Shown here: positions 1-10,471 of the stretch, piece by piece
Layout of the letters: every line of letters begins with the position of its first letter
Numbering within the stretch: position 1 is the first letter of the stretch
Assembly (NCBI GenBank): GCA_020161475.1
Contig: JAIUNQ010000007.1
Span: forward strand, 1-43,989
Direction of reading: 5' to 3'
DNA from: Pseudomonadota bacterium
Lineage (GTDB): Bacteria > Pseudomonadota > Alphaproteobacteria > Rhizobiales > Beijerinckiaceae
Length of the DNA: 43,989 nt
The notes under the pieces: generated by a model
Seen by the model: the letters and a program-made list of their open reading frames with translations, nothing else
The model's database searches: none
Told to the model about the DNA's origin: nothing
Translations under genes and position numbers: made by a program

Positions 1-39
1 GTCCAGCGTCACTTGGATGAGGCGGTTATTCTCGGACAT
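1..39 (-). CDS. UPF0262 family protein, N-terminal fragment
   Basis: Only the first 13 codons lie in the window: an ATG at 39 reading MSENNRLIQVTLD toward the left edge. This matches the usual start of the alphaproteobacterial UPF0262 family, which normally follows hisD. The gap from the hisD stop is 7 nt, and the ribosome binding site GAGG overlaps the end of hisD, so the two are probably co-transcribed. The function of the family is unknown. Confidence 0.7.
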   Translation of the reverse strand, partial: MSENNRLIQVTLD

Positions 40-46
40 CGTGGCC

Positions 47-1375
47 TCAGCGCCGGTTGAGACGAACAGCGACGGAGCGGGCATGGGCTTGCAGCCCCTC
101 AGCCTCACCCAGCGCGATGGCCGCCGGCCCAAGCGCTGCGAGCTGATCCGCTCCCAGTGACAGAATGGACGACTTCTTCACGAAGTCCAGCACGCCGAGG
201 CCCGAAGCAAAGCGCGCCGAGCGCGCTGTGGGCAGCACATGGTTGGAGCCGCCGACATAATCGCCGATGGCTTCAGGCGTATGACCGCCGAGGAAAATCG
301 CGCCGGCGTCGTTGATCGTTGCCGCCACTGCTTCGGGGTCGGCCGTGATGATCTCAAGGTGCTCGGCGGCGATGCGGTTGGCGAGTTCCGCCGCCTCCGC
401 CATGTCTTTGACCAGCACCACCGCGCCATTGTCGCGCCAGCTCGCGCCCGCGATCTTCACGCGCGGCAGCGTCGCCAGCTGCCCCGCCACGGCGGAGACC
501 ACAGCCTCGGCGGTGGCTTCATCGTCGGTGATCAGGATCGACTGGGCGGCAGCATCATGCTCGGCCTGCGCCAGCAGATCCGCAGCGACCCATTCCGCGT
601 TGGCTGTCTTGTCGGCAATCACCACGACCTCGGAAGGTCCGGCGATCATGTCGATACCGACGGTGCCGAAGACCTGACGCTTGGCGGCGGCCACAAAGGC
701 ATTGCCCGGCCCCACGATCTTGAACACCGGCGCGATGCTCTGCGTACCGAAAGCCAAGGCGGCCACGGCCTGCGCGCCGCCGACCCGATAAATCTCATCG
801 ACCCCGCCCAGACGGGCAGCCGCCAGCACCAGCGGGGAAATCTGCCCCTTGGGCGTCGGCACCACCATGGCGAGGCGCTTCACACCCGCGACCTTGGCGG
901 GAATCGAATTCATCAGCACGGAGGAGGGATAGGAGGCTGAGCCACCCGGCACATAAAGGCCGACAGCGGAAATCGGCCGCCAGCGCCACCCCAGACGCAC
1001 GCCGAGTTCATCCTCGAAAAGCGTATCCTGCGGCTTCTGGCGCTCGTGGAAGGCGCGGATGCGATTGGCCGCAAACTCCAGCGCTTCGAGCGCCTTGGGA
1101 TCGCAGGCGGCACGGGCCGCGTCGATCTCCTCATCGGCGATGCGCAGGCCCTTCTCGTTCAGATCGAGGCTGTCGAACCGCTCAGAGTAATCATAGAGGG
1201 CGGCATCGCCACGCGCGCGCACATCGGCAATGATGGCTGCCACCGCGCGGTCCACATCCTCCGAAACCTCACGTTTGGCCCCCAGCAAATCCGCAAAGCG
1301 CGCAGCGAAATCCGCATCGCGGCTCGAAAGACGCCAGGCAGGCTGGAAACGGGCGGTTGGAAAGTTGGCGGGCAT
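47..1375 (-). CDS. hisD: Histidinol dehydrogenase
   Basis: Catalyses the last two steps of histidine biosynthesis, L-histidinol to L-histidine via histidinal, with NAD+ and zinc, in the cytoplasm. The 442-residue length is normal for the family. Family landmarks are present: VGLYVPGG near 138-145, the GPSEV motif near 246-250, and the catalytic Glu338-His339 pair in AAEHLE. By position in those motifs the zinc ligands should be Gln270, His273, Asp372 and His431. The UPF0262 gene follows after 7 nt. The start at 1375 gives a family-like N-terminus, although its ribosome binding site is weak. Confidence 0.97.
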   Translation of the reverse strand: MPANFPTARFQPAWRLSSRDADFAARFADLLGAKREVSEDVDRAVAAIIADVRARGDAALYDYSERFDSLDLNEKGLRIADEEIDAARAACDPKALEALEFAANRIRAFHERQKPQDTLFEDELGVRLGWRWRPISAVGLYVPGGSASYPSSVLMNSIPAKVAGVKRLAMVVPTPKGQISPLVLAAARLGGVDEIYRVGGAQAVAALAFGTQSIAPVFKIVGPGNAFVAAAKRQVFGTVGIDMIAGPSEVVVIADKTANAEWVAADLLAQAEHDAAAQSILITDDEATAEAVVSAVAGQLATLPRVKIAGASWRDNGAVVLVKDMAEAAELANRIAAEHLEIITADPEAVAATINDAGAIFLGGHTPEAIGDYVGGSNHVLPTARSARFASGLGVLDFVKKSSILSLGADQLAALGPAAIALGEAEGLQAHARSVAVRLNRR

Positions 1376-1567
1376 GACGATCAGGCGGGTCGTGAAGGAA
1401 GCCTCTCCTTAGCCTTCAACCCGCTTCGCCGCAACGCCAACAAAGATGATGAGGCGAGTTTGGCCCATTGCTCTCAACAGTTCCCTCATGACAGGTTCAT
1501 CTTGGGCCCCTAGAGTGGGGCGTCGCAGCGTGTTTGCAGGCGCGTTGCCCAAGAAGGAGTTTGCCTC

Positions 1568-1927
1568 ATGTCCCTGTTTGCCACCGGGCTGGCCGGTCGC
1601 CTTGCCAGAATCGCGTTGGGTGCCGCTGTGATGACGCTGGCTGGCGCTGAGATCGCCTCCGCACAGTATTATCCGCCGGGCCCGCCTCCGGGTTATTATC
1701 GCCAGTCGCCCCCGCCGGGTTACCCCAGCTACCGCGAAGACCAGTACCGTCGTCAGCAGCGTGGCTATTATGACGAGGGCTACCAGCGCCCGCGCCGCGC
1801 GCGCATGGGCTCCATTTGCGGCACCTCGCGCGGCTCCTGCCAGCAGCCGGTCTATACCCCGATCGGTTCGCGCTGCTTCTGCATCATCCCCGGCTTCGGC
1901 AAGAAGTTCGGCGTTGTGCAGTACTGA
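1568..1927 (+). CDS. Small secreted Pro/Tyr-rich protein with a cysteine-containing C-terminus
   Basis: A 119-residue protein with a strong ribosome binding site (AAGGAG at 1554-1559, 8 nt before the ATG). It has a signal peptide with probable cleavage after ASA near residue 32, then a low-complexity Tyr/Pro/Gly/Arg region up to about residue 78, then a compact C-terminus with four Cys residues (GSICGTSRGSC and GSRCFCIIPGFG). Small exported proteins of this layout are common in Hyphomicrobiales, but I know no function for them. The even cysteine count suggests disulfides in the periplasm or outside the cell. It is a single-gene unit closed by a strong terminator. Confidence 0.75.
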   Translation: MSLFATGLAGRLARIALGAAVMTLAGAEIASAQYYPPGPPPGYYRQSPPPGYPSYREDQYRRQQRGYYDEGYQRPRRARMGSICGTSRGSCQQPVYTPIGSRCFCIIPGFGKKFGVVQY

Positions 1928-1948
1928 GGCGCGCGACATCGAGACACG

Positions 1949-1977
1949 AAAAGGGCGGCTTTAAGCCGCCCTTTTTT
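1949..1977. terminator. Rho-independent terminator after the small secreted protein gene
   Basis: A GGGCGGCTT / AAGCCGCCC stem is followed by TTTTTT on the plus strand and preceded by an A-run, so it could work in both directions. It lies 21 nt after the stop at 1927. Confidence 0.85.
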
Positions 1978-1986
1978 GTGAACGAA

Positions 1987-2031
1987 GCATCCGCATGATC
2001 CCGAAACCGGTACCCACTTTCGGGGCGGATG
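1987..2031. repeat. Palindromic intergenic repeat, copy 1
   Basis: A 45-nt unit starting GCATCCGCATGATCCCG and ending TTTCGGGGCGGATG. The ends are inverted (CATCCGC / GCGGATG) around an inner CCGAAA...TTTCGG pair, so the RNA would fold into a long hairpin. It resembles the palindromic elements dispersed in rhizobial genomes. Copy 2 starts 59 nt further on. Confidence 0.7.
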
Positions 2032-2045
2032 AAGCTTCTTGCCTC

Positions 2046-2090
2046 GCATCCGCATCATCCCGAAACCGGTACCCACTTTCGGGGCGGATG
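2046..2090. repeat. Palindromic intergenic repeat, copy 2
   Basis: Same 45-nt unit as at 1987-2031 with a single base difference (CATC instead of CATG near the start). It ends one base before the murA stop codon, so it would form part of the murA 3' mRNA end. Confidence 0.7.
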
Positions 2091-2091
2091 C

Positions 2092-3381
<1,290 letters not shown>

Positions 3382-3496
3382 AAGTGTGCCCCAGTCCCGA
3401 AAAACAATGCGAAGCCGCCCGAACCGGTGGGTTCAGGGGAAAACGCGGGCGTGCTGTGCCAGATTGCGCGCCAGAAGGCAAATCAGGCGGCAGCCC

Positions 3497-3673
3497 TCAT
3501 CCGCGCTCCTTCGGGGGGATTTGCGGCGGATTGACGGCAGCACTCTCCGGCGCAGGAGGCTCGCGCCCGGCGGTGGAGCGGGCACGCGACTGGGCCTTGC
3601 GGCGTTTCAAATTTTCGCGAAGCGCCTCGGCAAGGCGGGCCTTGCGCGCATCTGATGCGGAATTTTCGCTCAT
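3497..3673 (-). CDS. Small basic protein, function unknown
   Basis: A 58-residue protein. I chose the ATG at 3673 ([18 protein letters not shown]) over the longer frame because it begins the conserved-looking part. It is a basic, probably helical segment ([20 protein letters not shown]) followed by a Pro-rich disordered tail. Similar small basic proteins are encoded near murA in other alphaproteobacteria. It lies 115 nt upstream of murA on the same strand and is probably co-transcribed. I do not recognise a function. Confidence 0.55.
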   Translation of the reverse strand: MSENSASDARKARLAEALRENLKRRKAQSRARSTAGREPPAPESAAVNPPQIPPKERG

Positions 3674-3844
3674 TCGGGGGCCCTTTCTGCCCGAATCACC
3701 GGTCGTTTTGTGAATTTGCGCATGGTTTTGTTTGTGATCAATGCCGCCCATTGGCGCTGCGCGCGAAGGTGTATAAGATTGGAATGTTTCGTAACTGCGC
3801 GCGAGCCCACCAGAGGCATCCCGCGTCAGGGCAAGGCTGAACGA

Positions 3845-5122
3845 ATGTCAGACCAGAAGATCACCCCCGTCCCAAGCGCCCGTCCCGCGTATGATTACAG
3901 CGCGGCTTTCCATGCCGTCACGGAGACGTTGAAAAGCGAAAAACGCTACCGTGTTTTCACGGAGATCGCGCGGGATCATGATCGCTTCCCGCGCGCTACC
4001 TGGCATACGCCGCAGGGCGCGCGCGAGGTGACGGTGTGGTGCTCCAACGATTATCTGGGCATGGGCCGCCACCCCGATGTCATCGCCGCCATGGTCGATG
4101 AGGCCCAGCGCGGCTCGGTGGGCGCGGGCGGCACGCGCAACATTTCCGGCAACAGCCACGCCGTGTGCGAACTGGAGCGCGAACTCGCCGATCTGCACCA
4201 GAAGGAGGCGGCGCTCCTGTTCTCCTCCGGCTATGTCGCCAACCAGACCGCGATCGCCACCATCGCCCAGTGTCTGCCGGGCTGCATCCTGTTCTCGGAC
4301 AGCGACAACCACAACTCGATGATCGACGGCGTGCGCCGCGCGGGCTGTGACAAACAGATCTTCCGCCACAACGATGTCGCGCACCTCGAAGAGCTGCTCA
4401 AGGCGGCCGATCCCGCCCGCCCGAAGATCATTGTATTCGAGAGCGTCTATTCGATGGATGGCGATGTCGGGCCGATCAACGCCTTCTGTGATCTCGCGGA
4501 AAAGTACAACGCGCTGACCTATCTCGATGAGGTGCATGCCGTGGGTCTTTATGGCCATCGCGGGGCGGGTTACGCCGAGGAAATCGGCGCGATGGACCGC
4601 ATCGATATCTTGCAGGGCACGCTCGGCAAGGGTTTCGGTTGCTTCGGCGGCTATTTTGCCGCCAAGGCGGAAATCGTGGATGCCGTGCGCTGCAATGCCC
4701 ATGGCTTCATCTTCACCACCGCCATGCCGCCGCCGATTGCCGCGGCCGCCACGGCCTCGATCCGGCACCTCAAAACCTCGCAGGCGGAGCGTCAGGGCCA
4801 GCGTCGGCAGGTGGCGCGCACCAAGCGCCGCCTGTCGGAAATGGGCATTCCGGTGCTCGACAACCCGACCCATATCGTGCCCGTGATGATCGGCGATGCG
4901 GCGCTGGCGAAAGCCGCGAGCGACCTTCTGCTGGAGCGTCACAACATCTACGTCCAGCCGATCAACTACCCCACCGTGCCGCGCGGCACGGAGCGTTTGC
5001 GCATCACGCCGACGCCGTTCCATTCGGATGAACTCGTCGAAGTCCTCGCAGAAGCCCTCGTCGATGTCTTCGATAGCTTGGGCCTCAAACGCTCGGCCTC
5101 TCCGGCGCTTGCCGCCGAATAA
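3845..5122 (+). CDS. hemA: 5-aminolevulinate synthase (C4 pathway)
   Basis: Condenses glycine with succinyl-CoA to 5-aminolevulinate, the first step of heme synthesis in alphaproteobacteria; a cytoplasmic PLP enzyme. With the ATG at 3845, preceded by AAGG at 3833-3836, it has 425 residues. The N-terminus is about 15 residues longer than is usual before the family start block ([10 protein letters not shown]). Visible motifs are the [12 protein letters not shown] block (residues 96-107), [12 protein letters not shown] (226-237) and the PLP lysine Lys262 in [16 protein letters not shown] longer in-frame start at 3710 exists but lacks family similarity. It is a monocistronic unit ending at a strong terminator. 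Confidence 0.96.
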   Translation: MSDQKITPVPSARPAYDYSAAFHAVTETLKSEKRYRVFTEIARDHDRFPRATWHTPQGAREVTVWCSNDYLGMGRHPDVIAAMVDEAQRGSVGAGGTRNISGNSHAVCELERELADLHQKEAALLFSSGYVANQTAIATIAQCLPGCILFSDSDNHNSMIDGVRRAGCDKQIFRHNDVAHLEELLKAADPARPKIIVFESVYSMDGDVGPINAFCDLAEKYNALTYLDEVHAVGLYGHRGAGYAEEIGAMDRIDILQGTLGKGFGCFGGYFAAKAEIVDAVRCNAHGFIFTTAMPPPIAAAATASIRHLKTSQAERQGQRRQVARTKRRLSEMGIPVLDNPTHIVPVMIGDAALAKAASDLLLERHNIYVQPINYPTVPRGTERLRITPTPFHSDELVEVLAEALVDVFDSLGLKRSASPALAAE

Positions 5123-5140
5123 GCGCGGCGAAAGCCCATA

Positions 5141-5166
5141 AAAAAAGGCCCCTCGCGGGGCCTTTT
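5141..5166. terminator. Bidirectional terminator between hemA and the phasin gene
   Basis: A-run, GGCCCC TCGC GGGGCC stem-loop, then TTTT. It lies between two convergent genes and can serve both. Confidence 0.85.
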
Positions 5167-5185
5167 CCATTTCAGAGGGCAGGAA

Positions 5186-5656
5186 TCAGGCCTGCTTGCC
5201 GCCGAAGGGGTTGGCGTCCTTGAGCGCGCTCAGGCCCTGCTCCACGGCTTCCTTGGCCTTGGCCTGCGCCTTGTTGGCTTCGGCGGTCAGCTCTTCCTGC
5301 AGGCTCTGGGCCTTCTTCTGGAATTCGGCACCGGCCTCGCTCAGGTGGCCCGAAAGGGTGGACACCTGATTGGTGACATAAGAGGTCTGGAGCTTGATCG
5401 CCTCTTCGACCGACTTGGCCGAAATGAGGTTCTTGGCGAGATCGAAGGCCGAGGCAATCGCGTTCTCGGTGAAGGCGAGGCCCTTCTTGCGCAGTTCCAG
5501 CGCTTCGCTCTGGGCGGCACCGGCCTTGCTCTCGATGGTGGACATGGCTTCGGTGGCGGCGGTCATCGCCTTGTCGAAACCTTCGCGGGCCTGCGTCACG
5601 CCCTTTTCCAGCGCCTGACGGACTTCATCGGGCAGTTCAAACTTGTCGATGGACAT
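5186..5656 (-). CDS. Phasin family protein (polyhydroxyalkanoate granule-associated)
   Basis: A 156-residue, Ala/Gln/Glu/Lys-rich, wholly helical-looking protein without Cys or Trp. The pattern SAKSVEEAIKLQTSYV near residues 79-94 is typical of phasins, amphipathic proteins that coat polyhydroxyalkanoate granules and control their size and number. I chose the ATG at 5656 because it is preceded by AGGGAG at a good distance and begins MSIDKFELPDEV; the longer frame upstream has no family character. The 290 nt between this gene and the kinase at 5947 hold the divergent promoters, with no further gene seen. Confidence 0.88.
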   Translation of the reverse strand: MSIDKFELPDEVRQALEKGVTQAREGFDKAMTAATEAMSTIESKAGAAQSEALELRKKGLAFTENAIASAFDLAKNLISAKSVEEAIKLQTSYVTNQVSTLSGHLSEAGAEFQKKAQSLQEELTAEANKAQAKAKEAVEQGLSALKDANPFGGKQA

Positions 5657-5946
5657 TGGTATTCTCCCTTTGGTCGTGACCGGCTCAACGCCGAGCCCGG
5701 CGCGCATGCTAACCAGCGTTTGTGACAGAATCCACGGCCGATTTCGGGCGAAGACGAAAGTCTCGTCCCCTTTGCCCCTCACCCGCCCGCATTAACGCTG
5801 AGCGCAAGCTGATGTCTTTCGGCACGCCGCTCGCATAGACCTTTGCGCGCGCCCGATTTATGGAGAATATGTTAAGAGGCGTTCCAGAACGGGACATGTT
5901 CCCGGATCGAGCGCGCGGTATCGTGGTGTGCGTAAGAGGTTCAGGC

Positions 5947-8895
5947 ATGATGAGCGAGACTCCCAACAGGGCAGCCGCAGACCTGCTGTCCGAGGACCTG
6001 TTGCCAGCCGCCGCGCGTGAAGCGGTGCTGCAATCGCCGTTTCCAGCAATCATTCTGAATTCTGCCGCCATCGTTCTCTTCGCCAGCCATGCCGCCGCCC
6101 GGCGTCTGGGACAGGTGGACGGCGCCGCGCTGATGCGTGCGGGCCTGCCGCGCCTTGCGCCCGGCTCGCAACGCCTTGCCGCGCTGGCACAGGATCTTCC
6201 CGAAGCGGCCCGCTTCGAGCGCCTCCGGTTCGTGGTCGCGCATCGCCCCACGCTAGTCCCCGCACAGGCAAGCGCCCTCACGCTGGCGGATGGCACACAG
6301 GCCTTGCTCGTGTTTTTCACCGAGGGCGCGGCCTTGACCGGCCCGGTGCTGGCTGAGGCGCGGGCGACCCAGCCCCAGGATGCGCCGCCGGTGGCCGCCC
6401 CGCTCCCCCCGGCCCCACCGGCCGTGCGCCCCAGCCGTTTCGTCTTCTCGCTCACGCGGGAGGGTTGGATCGACAGTCTGTCCCCGGCCTTTCATGAGGC
6501 GCTGGGGGGCCATGCCGAGATGTTTGTCGGGCAAGCCATGGCGAGTGTCGCCGGCGCGCTGGATCGCCATGCCGGGGATGCCATTGAAAAAGCCGTCGCC
6601 GCAGGGACCACCTGGGGCGGGCTGCGCCTGAACTGGCCGCTGCCGAAAGAAGGGCGCATGGTGCCGGTGGTGCTCTCCGCCATGCCGCTGCATGATGCCG
6701 GAGGCTTGAGCGGATTTTCCGGCTTCGGGCGTGTGCTGTTCGATGAAGCGATGCCGCTGATGGCCCCCTCTCCAGCGCCTGAGACTGTGGCGACGGAAGC
6801 GGCCGTGCCGGCCCCCGTCGTCGCGCCCGAACTCGCCCCGGCAGATGCCGGGGAAGGCACGGCCCCGGCTGCGGAAACGCTGGTGGAGACCCTGCCCACG
6901 TCCTCGGATGATCTGGAGCGGGCCATTCTCGCTTTTGCGGCGGATGATGCCGAGGCGATCGAGCTTCCCCAAGCCCCCCAGCCCTCCCTTGAAGCGGACG
7001 AGGATGTGCACGCCCCTGAGGCTACGGAGATTTGTTCTCCGGCGGCCCCTGCGGCGGTCGACACTGCTGTGCCGCCTCAACCCACCCCCAGCGAGGATGC
7101 GCCGGACGGTCCTGAAGCGGCAAACGTCGTCTCCCTTCGCCCTGGGCAGATCGATCTTCCCGCCGGTTTGCCGCCGCATCTTGCGCGCCCCGGCCTCTCG
7201 ATGAGCGAGCGAAACGCCTTCCGCGAGATCGCCCGTGCTTTGGGCGCGAAGTTCGAGCCGGAAGAGGGCAACGTGCAGAGCCCTCCGGAAGCCGCTGTCG
7301 AGGCCCCAGCCCGCCCGGATGCACCGCAAACGCCGGACCTTTTCGCGCAGGCCGCGCCGCCCGTGACCGAGCCTGCCCTAGAGGTGGCCGCAGCCGCCCC
7401 CGCCGAGGAAGCCGGCGAAGACGACGAGATGTCGCTGGTCGATGCGCTGCCCATTGGCGTTCTGGTGCTGCGCGGGGAGGAGCCGCTGTTTGCCAACCGC
7501 ACCCTGCTGGATTTGACGGGCTACCCCTCGCTGGAGGTTTTCATCGCCTCGGGCGGTGCGCGCGCCTTGTTCCGCAAGGGAGCCCTGCCGCGTGAGAGCG
7601 AGGAGGGCTTCGAGACGGTGGTGCTGGCAACCCGCGAGGGAGAAACCCTGCCGGTCGATGCCCATTTGCAGCTGGTGCAATGGGATGGAGCGCCTGCCTC
7701 GCTCATCGCCTTCCGCCGCGCGGTGGAGCTGGAACAGGGCCGCGCCCTCAAATCCGTTGCGCAGGATCTCAAGCGCATGCGCAGCGAGGCGAGCGAGTTG
7801 CGGGCCGTGCTCGACACCGCCACCGATGGTGTGGTGACGCTGGATGAGACGGGCGCGATCCTTTCGCTCAACCACGCCGCAGAAGCCCTCTTCGGGCTGC
7901 ACCAGAATGAGGTCACCGGTTCGAGCTTCGTTCAACTGCTGCACAACGAGAGCCATGCGGCGGTGCTCGATTATTTCGAGGGACTGAAGACCAATGGCGT
8001 ACGCTCCGTGCTCAACGACGGGCGCGAGGTGGCGGGGCGCGAGAAGAAGGGCGGTCGCATTCCGCTGTTCCTCACCTTCGGGCGCATCTCGGATGAGGAG
8101 CCGCGCCGCTATTGCGCGGTGCTGCGCGACCTGACGGCCTGGAAGCGCGCCGAAACCGAATTGACCGAGGCGCGCAAATCGGCTGAGAGCGCTTCGGCCA
8201 AGAAATCCGATTTTCTCGCCAAGGTGGGGCATGAGATCCGCACGCCCATGAATGCCATCATCGGCTTTGCCGAGGTGATGCAGGAAGAGCGGCTCGGGCC
8301 GATCGAGAACCCGAAATACAAGGAATATCTGGGCGATATCCGCTCGTCGGGGCTGCATGTGGTCAGCCTTGTGAATGATCTGCTCGATCTTTCGAAGATC
8401 GAGGCGGGGCGGATGGAGCTGAATTTCGCTGCCACCGACGTCAACGCCATCGTCTCGGGCTGCGTGGGGCTGATCCAGCCGCAGGCAACCCAGCTGCGCG
8501 TGCTGGTGCGCTCGCAACTCGCGGGCAAGCTGCCGCCGGTGGTGGCGGATGAGCGCTCGATCCGCCAGATCGTACTCAACCTGCTCTCGAATGCCACGCG
8601 CTTCACCCCGGCGGGTGGGCAGGTGCTGGTGGCCACTGTGCTACAGGAGAGCGGCGAGGCGATCATCCGCATCCGCGACACCGGCGTCGGCATGAGCCCG
8701 GCCGAGATCGAGCAGGCGCTGGAATCCTACCGGCAGGTGGGGCCGCGTCGGGAAAGCGGCGGCACCGGGCTCGGCCTGCCGCTGTCCAAAGCGCTGGCGG
8801 AAGCCAACCGCGCGAATTTCTCGATCCGCTCCGCGCCCGGCGAGGGCACCACGGTCGAGATCAGCTTTCCGCCGACGCGCGTACTGGCGGAATAA
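5947..8895 (+). CDS. PAS-domain sensor histidine kinase, PleC/DivJ/PdhS type
   Basis: With the ATG at 5947 (AAGAGG 7 nt upstream) the protein has 982 residues and no clear membrane segment, so it is probably cytoplasmic. Order: an N-terminal PAS-like stretch, a long acidic Ala/Pro-rich linker (about 270-490), a PAS segment from about 495, a second PAS from about 615 (TATDGVVTLDETGAI), the HisKA domain with phospho-acceptor His762 in GHEIRTPMNAIIGFAEVM, and a HATPase with LNLLSNATRF, DTGVGM and GTGLGLPL boxes. The H-box resembles cell-cycle kinases that act on DivK/PleD-type regulators. Length and soluble PAS layout recall Brucella PdhS, but a role in polarity is an inference. It converges on the L,D-transpeptidase gene with a 3-nt gap. 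Confidence 0.88.
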   Translation: MMSETPNRAAADLLSEDLLPAAAREAVLQSPFPAIILNSAAIVLFASHAAARRLGQVDGAALMRAGLPRLAPGSQRLAALAQDLPEAARFERLRFVVAHRPTLVPAQASALTLADGTQALLVFFTEGAALTGPVLAEARATQPQDAPPVAAPLPPAPPAVRPSRFVFSLTREGWIDSLSPAFHEALGGHAEMFVGQAMASVAGALDRHAGDAIEKAVAAGTTWGGLRLNWPLPKEGRMVPVVLSAMPLHDAGGLSGFSGFGRVLFDEAMPLMAPSPAPETVATEAAVPAPVVAPELAPADAGEGTAPAAETLVETLPTSSDDLERAILAFAADDAEAIELPQAPQPSLEADEDVHAPEATEICSPAAPAAVDTAVPPQPTPSEDAPDGPEAANVVSLRPGQIDLPAGLPPHLARPGLSMSERNAFREIARALGAKFEPEEGNVQSPPEAAVEAPARPDAPQTPDLFAQAAPPVTEPALEVAAAAPAEEAGEDDEMSLVDALPIGVLVLRGEEPLFANRTLLDLTGYPSLEVFIASGGARALFRKGALPRESEEGFETVVLATREGETLPVDAHLQLVQWDGAPASLIAFRRAVELEQGRALKSVAQDLKRMRSEASELRAVLDTATDGVVTLDETGAILSLNHAAEALFGLHQNEVTGSSFVQLLHNESHAAVLDYFEGLKTNGVRSVLNDGREVAGREKKGGRIPLFLTFGRISDEEPRRYCAVLRDLTAWKRAETELTEARKSAESASAKKSDFLAKVGHEIRTPMNAIIGFAEVMQEERLGPIENPKYKEYLGDIRSSGLHVVSLVNDLLDLSKIEAGRMELNFAATDVNAIVSGCVGLIQPQATQLRVLVRSQLAGKLPPVVADERSIRQIVLNLLSNATRFTPAGGQVLVATVLQESGEAIIRIRDTGVGMSPAEIEQALESYRQVGPRRESGGTGLGLPLSKALAEANRANFSIRSAPGEGTTVEISFPPTRVLAE

Positions 8896-8898
8896 GCC

Positions 8899-10428
8899 TC
8901 AGCGATTGCCCAGAAGCTGACCACCCAGAAGCTGCTGGATCGGGTCGGCCGAGGCCAATTCCTCGCTCGGTGCGGGTTCAGGCGCCGGTTCCGGTTGCGT
9001 CGGGGTTGCCGGCGGCTTGCGCTTGGGCGCCCGCGCAACAGGCGGGCTGGGGGTGCCACTATCATAGCCATAGACATCGGGGCGGAAGTGGACCTGGCCA
9101 TCCGGCGTGACGAAGGCGGTGAGATACGTCCAGATCACCGGCACAGGCTCACGCGGGCGAATGTCCTTGCGTTCCTTGGTGTCGATGGCGGCATCAATGG
9201 CGGCGCGATCCCAGCCCTTGGTCGGCTCCAGAATCCACGCGGCGAGATCGCGCACGTTCTCCACGCGCACGCAGCCTGAGGAGTGGAAACGGTCATCACG
9301 CGAAAATAGCCGCTTGGAGGGCGTGTCGTGCATATAGACCGCCTCGGTATTGGGCATATCGATGCGCATCTGCCCCAGCGAGTTGCCCACGCCCGGGTCC
9401 TGACGCAGCGTGAAGGCCGCGGCGCGCTCGGTGTTCCAGTCGATCGCCTTGGGGTCCACCTCATTGCCGGAAGCGCCGTAGATGCGGATTTTCATCTTGG
9501 CGAGATAGCCGGGATCCTTGCGCATATGCGGGATGATGTCGCGCTTGATGAGCGAAACCGGCACGGTCCAGGTGGGGTTGAGGTTGACGTTGGTGACGCG
9601 CGTTTCAACCTCCGGCGATGCCCGCTCGGACTTACCGACAACCGCCACGAAATGCTTGTCCACCACGCCGTTCTCGATCGCTTCCACCGAGGCCGAGGGC
9701 AGGTTGACCGCGATATAGCGCTGGCCGAAGCCGAAAGTGTGGGCCGCATAACGCTGGGCCGAGCGCTCCAACGCATTCAGGCGCTGCTCGGCGGAGATGC
9801 GCAGGGCTTTGAGCGTGGGGCCGCTCACAAGCCCGTTCTGGCTCTGGCCATGGCGAGCCTGAAAATGCTTCACCGCTGCCACCAAGGGGGCATCGAAGGT
9901 CTTGCTCGTGGTATCACCAACCAGATCACCCTCTGCCGCCAGACGCTGGCGCAGGGTCACGACATGGGGGCTGGTGGCGCCTTTTTGCAGGCTCACGCCC
10001 TCGGGCAGGATCGGCCAGCCCCCGGCGGCGACGATACCACGATAGCGCTCGATGGCTTCGCTCAAGGCTTGCGCGGTTCCGGGGTGGACGGAGGGGCGCT
10101 TGTCGGAGCGGGCGACCACACGCTCATGCGTGACAGGCGCGGCCGCGACCTTGGGCTTGGGTTTGGGGGCCGCCTTGGGGGCATGGGCCGCGCCATCGGC
10201 TTTCGGGGCGGCAGGCGGATCGCTGGGGGAAACGGGGGCCGCAGGCACGGCCGGCGCCGCCGGGCTGGCAAAACCACCGGTCGCCACGGGCGCGGGGCCG
10301 AGGCTCTGGGCATAGGCCCCTGAAAACGCCAGCGTGGCGGAGAGGGCAAGGGCAGGCGCACGACGCATGGCGAAGGTCCGGGACGATCTCATGGGACAGT
10401 GCTTACACGCAAATCCCAAAGAAATCAT
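8899..10428 (-). CDS. L,D-transpeptidase (YkuD/YcbB type) with peptidoglycan-binding domain
   Basis: A 509-residue exported enzyme. It has a signal sequence (hydrophobic stretch near 25-40, ending SGAYAQS), a Pro/Ala/Lys-rich linker, a peptidoglycan-binding module near 150-215 (VVTLRQRLAAEGDL to GPTLKAL), the YkuD catalytic domain near 235-400 and a Pro-rich tail. The catalytic motif MHDTPSKRLF...FHSSGCVRVEN contains the nucleophile Cys386. Such enzymes form 3-3 crosslinks in peptidoglycan or attach proteins to it in the periplasm. The start at 10428 has AAGG upstream; starts at 10392 and 10368 would give a more typical signal peptide but lack a ribosome binding site. Confidence 0.93.
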   Translation of the reverse strand: MISLGFACKHCPMRSSRTFAMRRAPALALSATLAFSGAYAQSLGPAPVATGGFASPAAPAVPAAPVSPSDPPAAPKADGAAHAPKAAPKPKPKVAAAPVTHERVVARSDKRPSVHPGTAQALSEAIERYRGIVAAGGWPILPEGVSLQKGATSPHVVTLRQRLAAEGDLVGDTTSKTFDAPLVAAVKHFQARHGQSQNGLVSGPTLKALRISAEQRLNALERSAQRYAAHTFGFGQRYIAVNLPSASVEAIENGVVDKHFVAVVGKSERASPEVETRVTNVNLNPTWTVPVSLIKRDIIPHMRKDPGYLAKMKIRIYGASGNEVDPKAIDWNTERAAAFTLRQDPGVGNSLGQMRIDMPNTEAVYMHDTPSKRLFSRDDRFHSSGCVRVENVRDLAAWILEPTKGWDRAAIDAAIDTKERKDIRPREPVPVIWTYLTAFVTPDGQVHFRPDVYGYDSGTPSPPVARAPKRKPPATPTQPEPAPEPAPSEELASADPIQQLLGGQLLGNR

Positions 10429-10471
10429 TGTTAACCTTGACAGAGGCTTGCCTGCGCCCTGCCCCGTGCGT

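Noticed and set aside
1409..1939. 176-residue minus-strand ORF opposite the small secreted protein
   Set aside because: The plus-strand gene has a strong ribosome binding site, a signal peptide and its own terminator; the minus frame is low-complexity.
3848..5170. 440-residue open frame on the minus strand opposite hemA
   Set aside because: Shadow of hemA, which has all family motifs including the PLP lysine.
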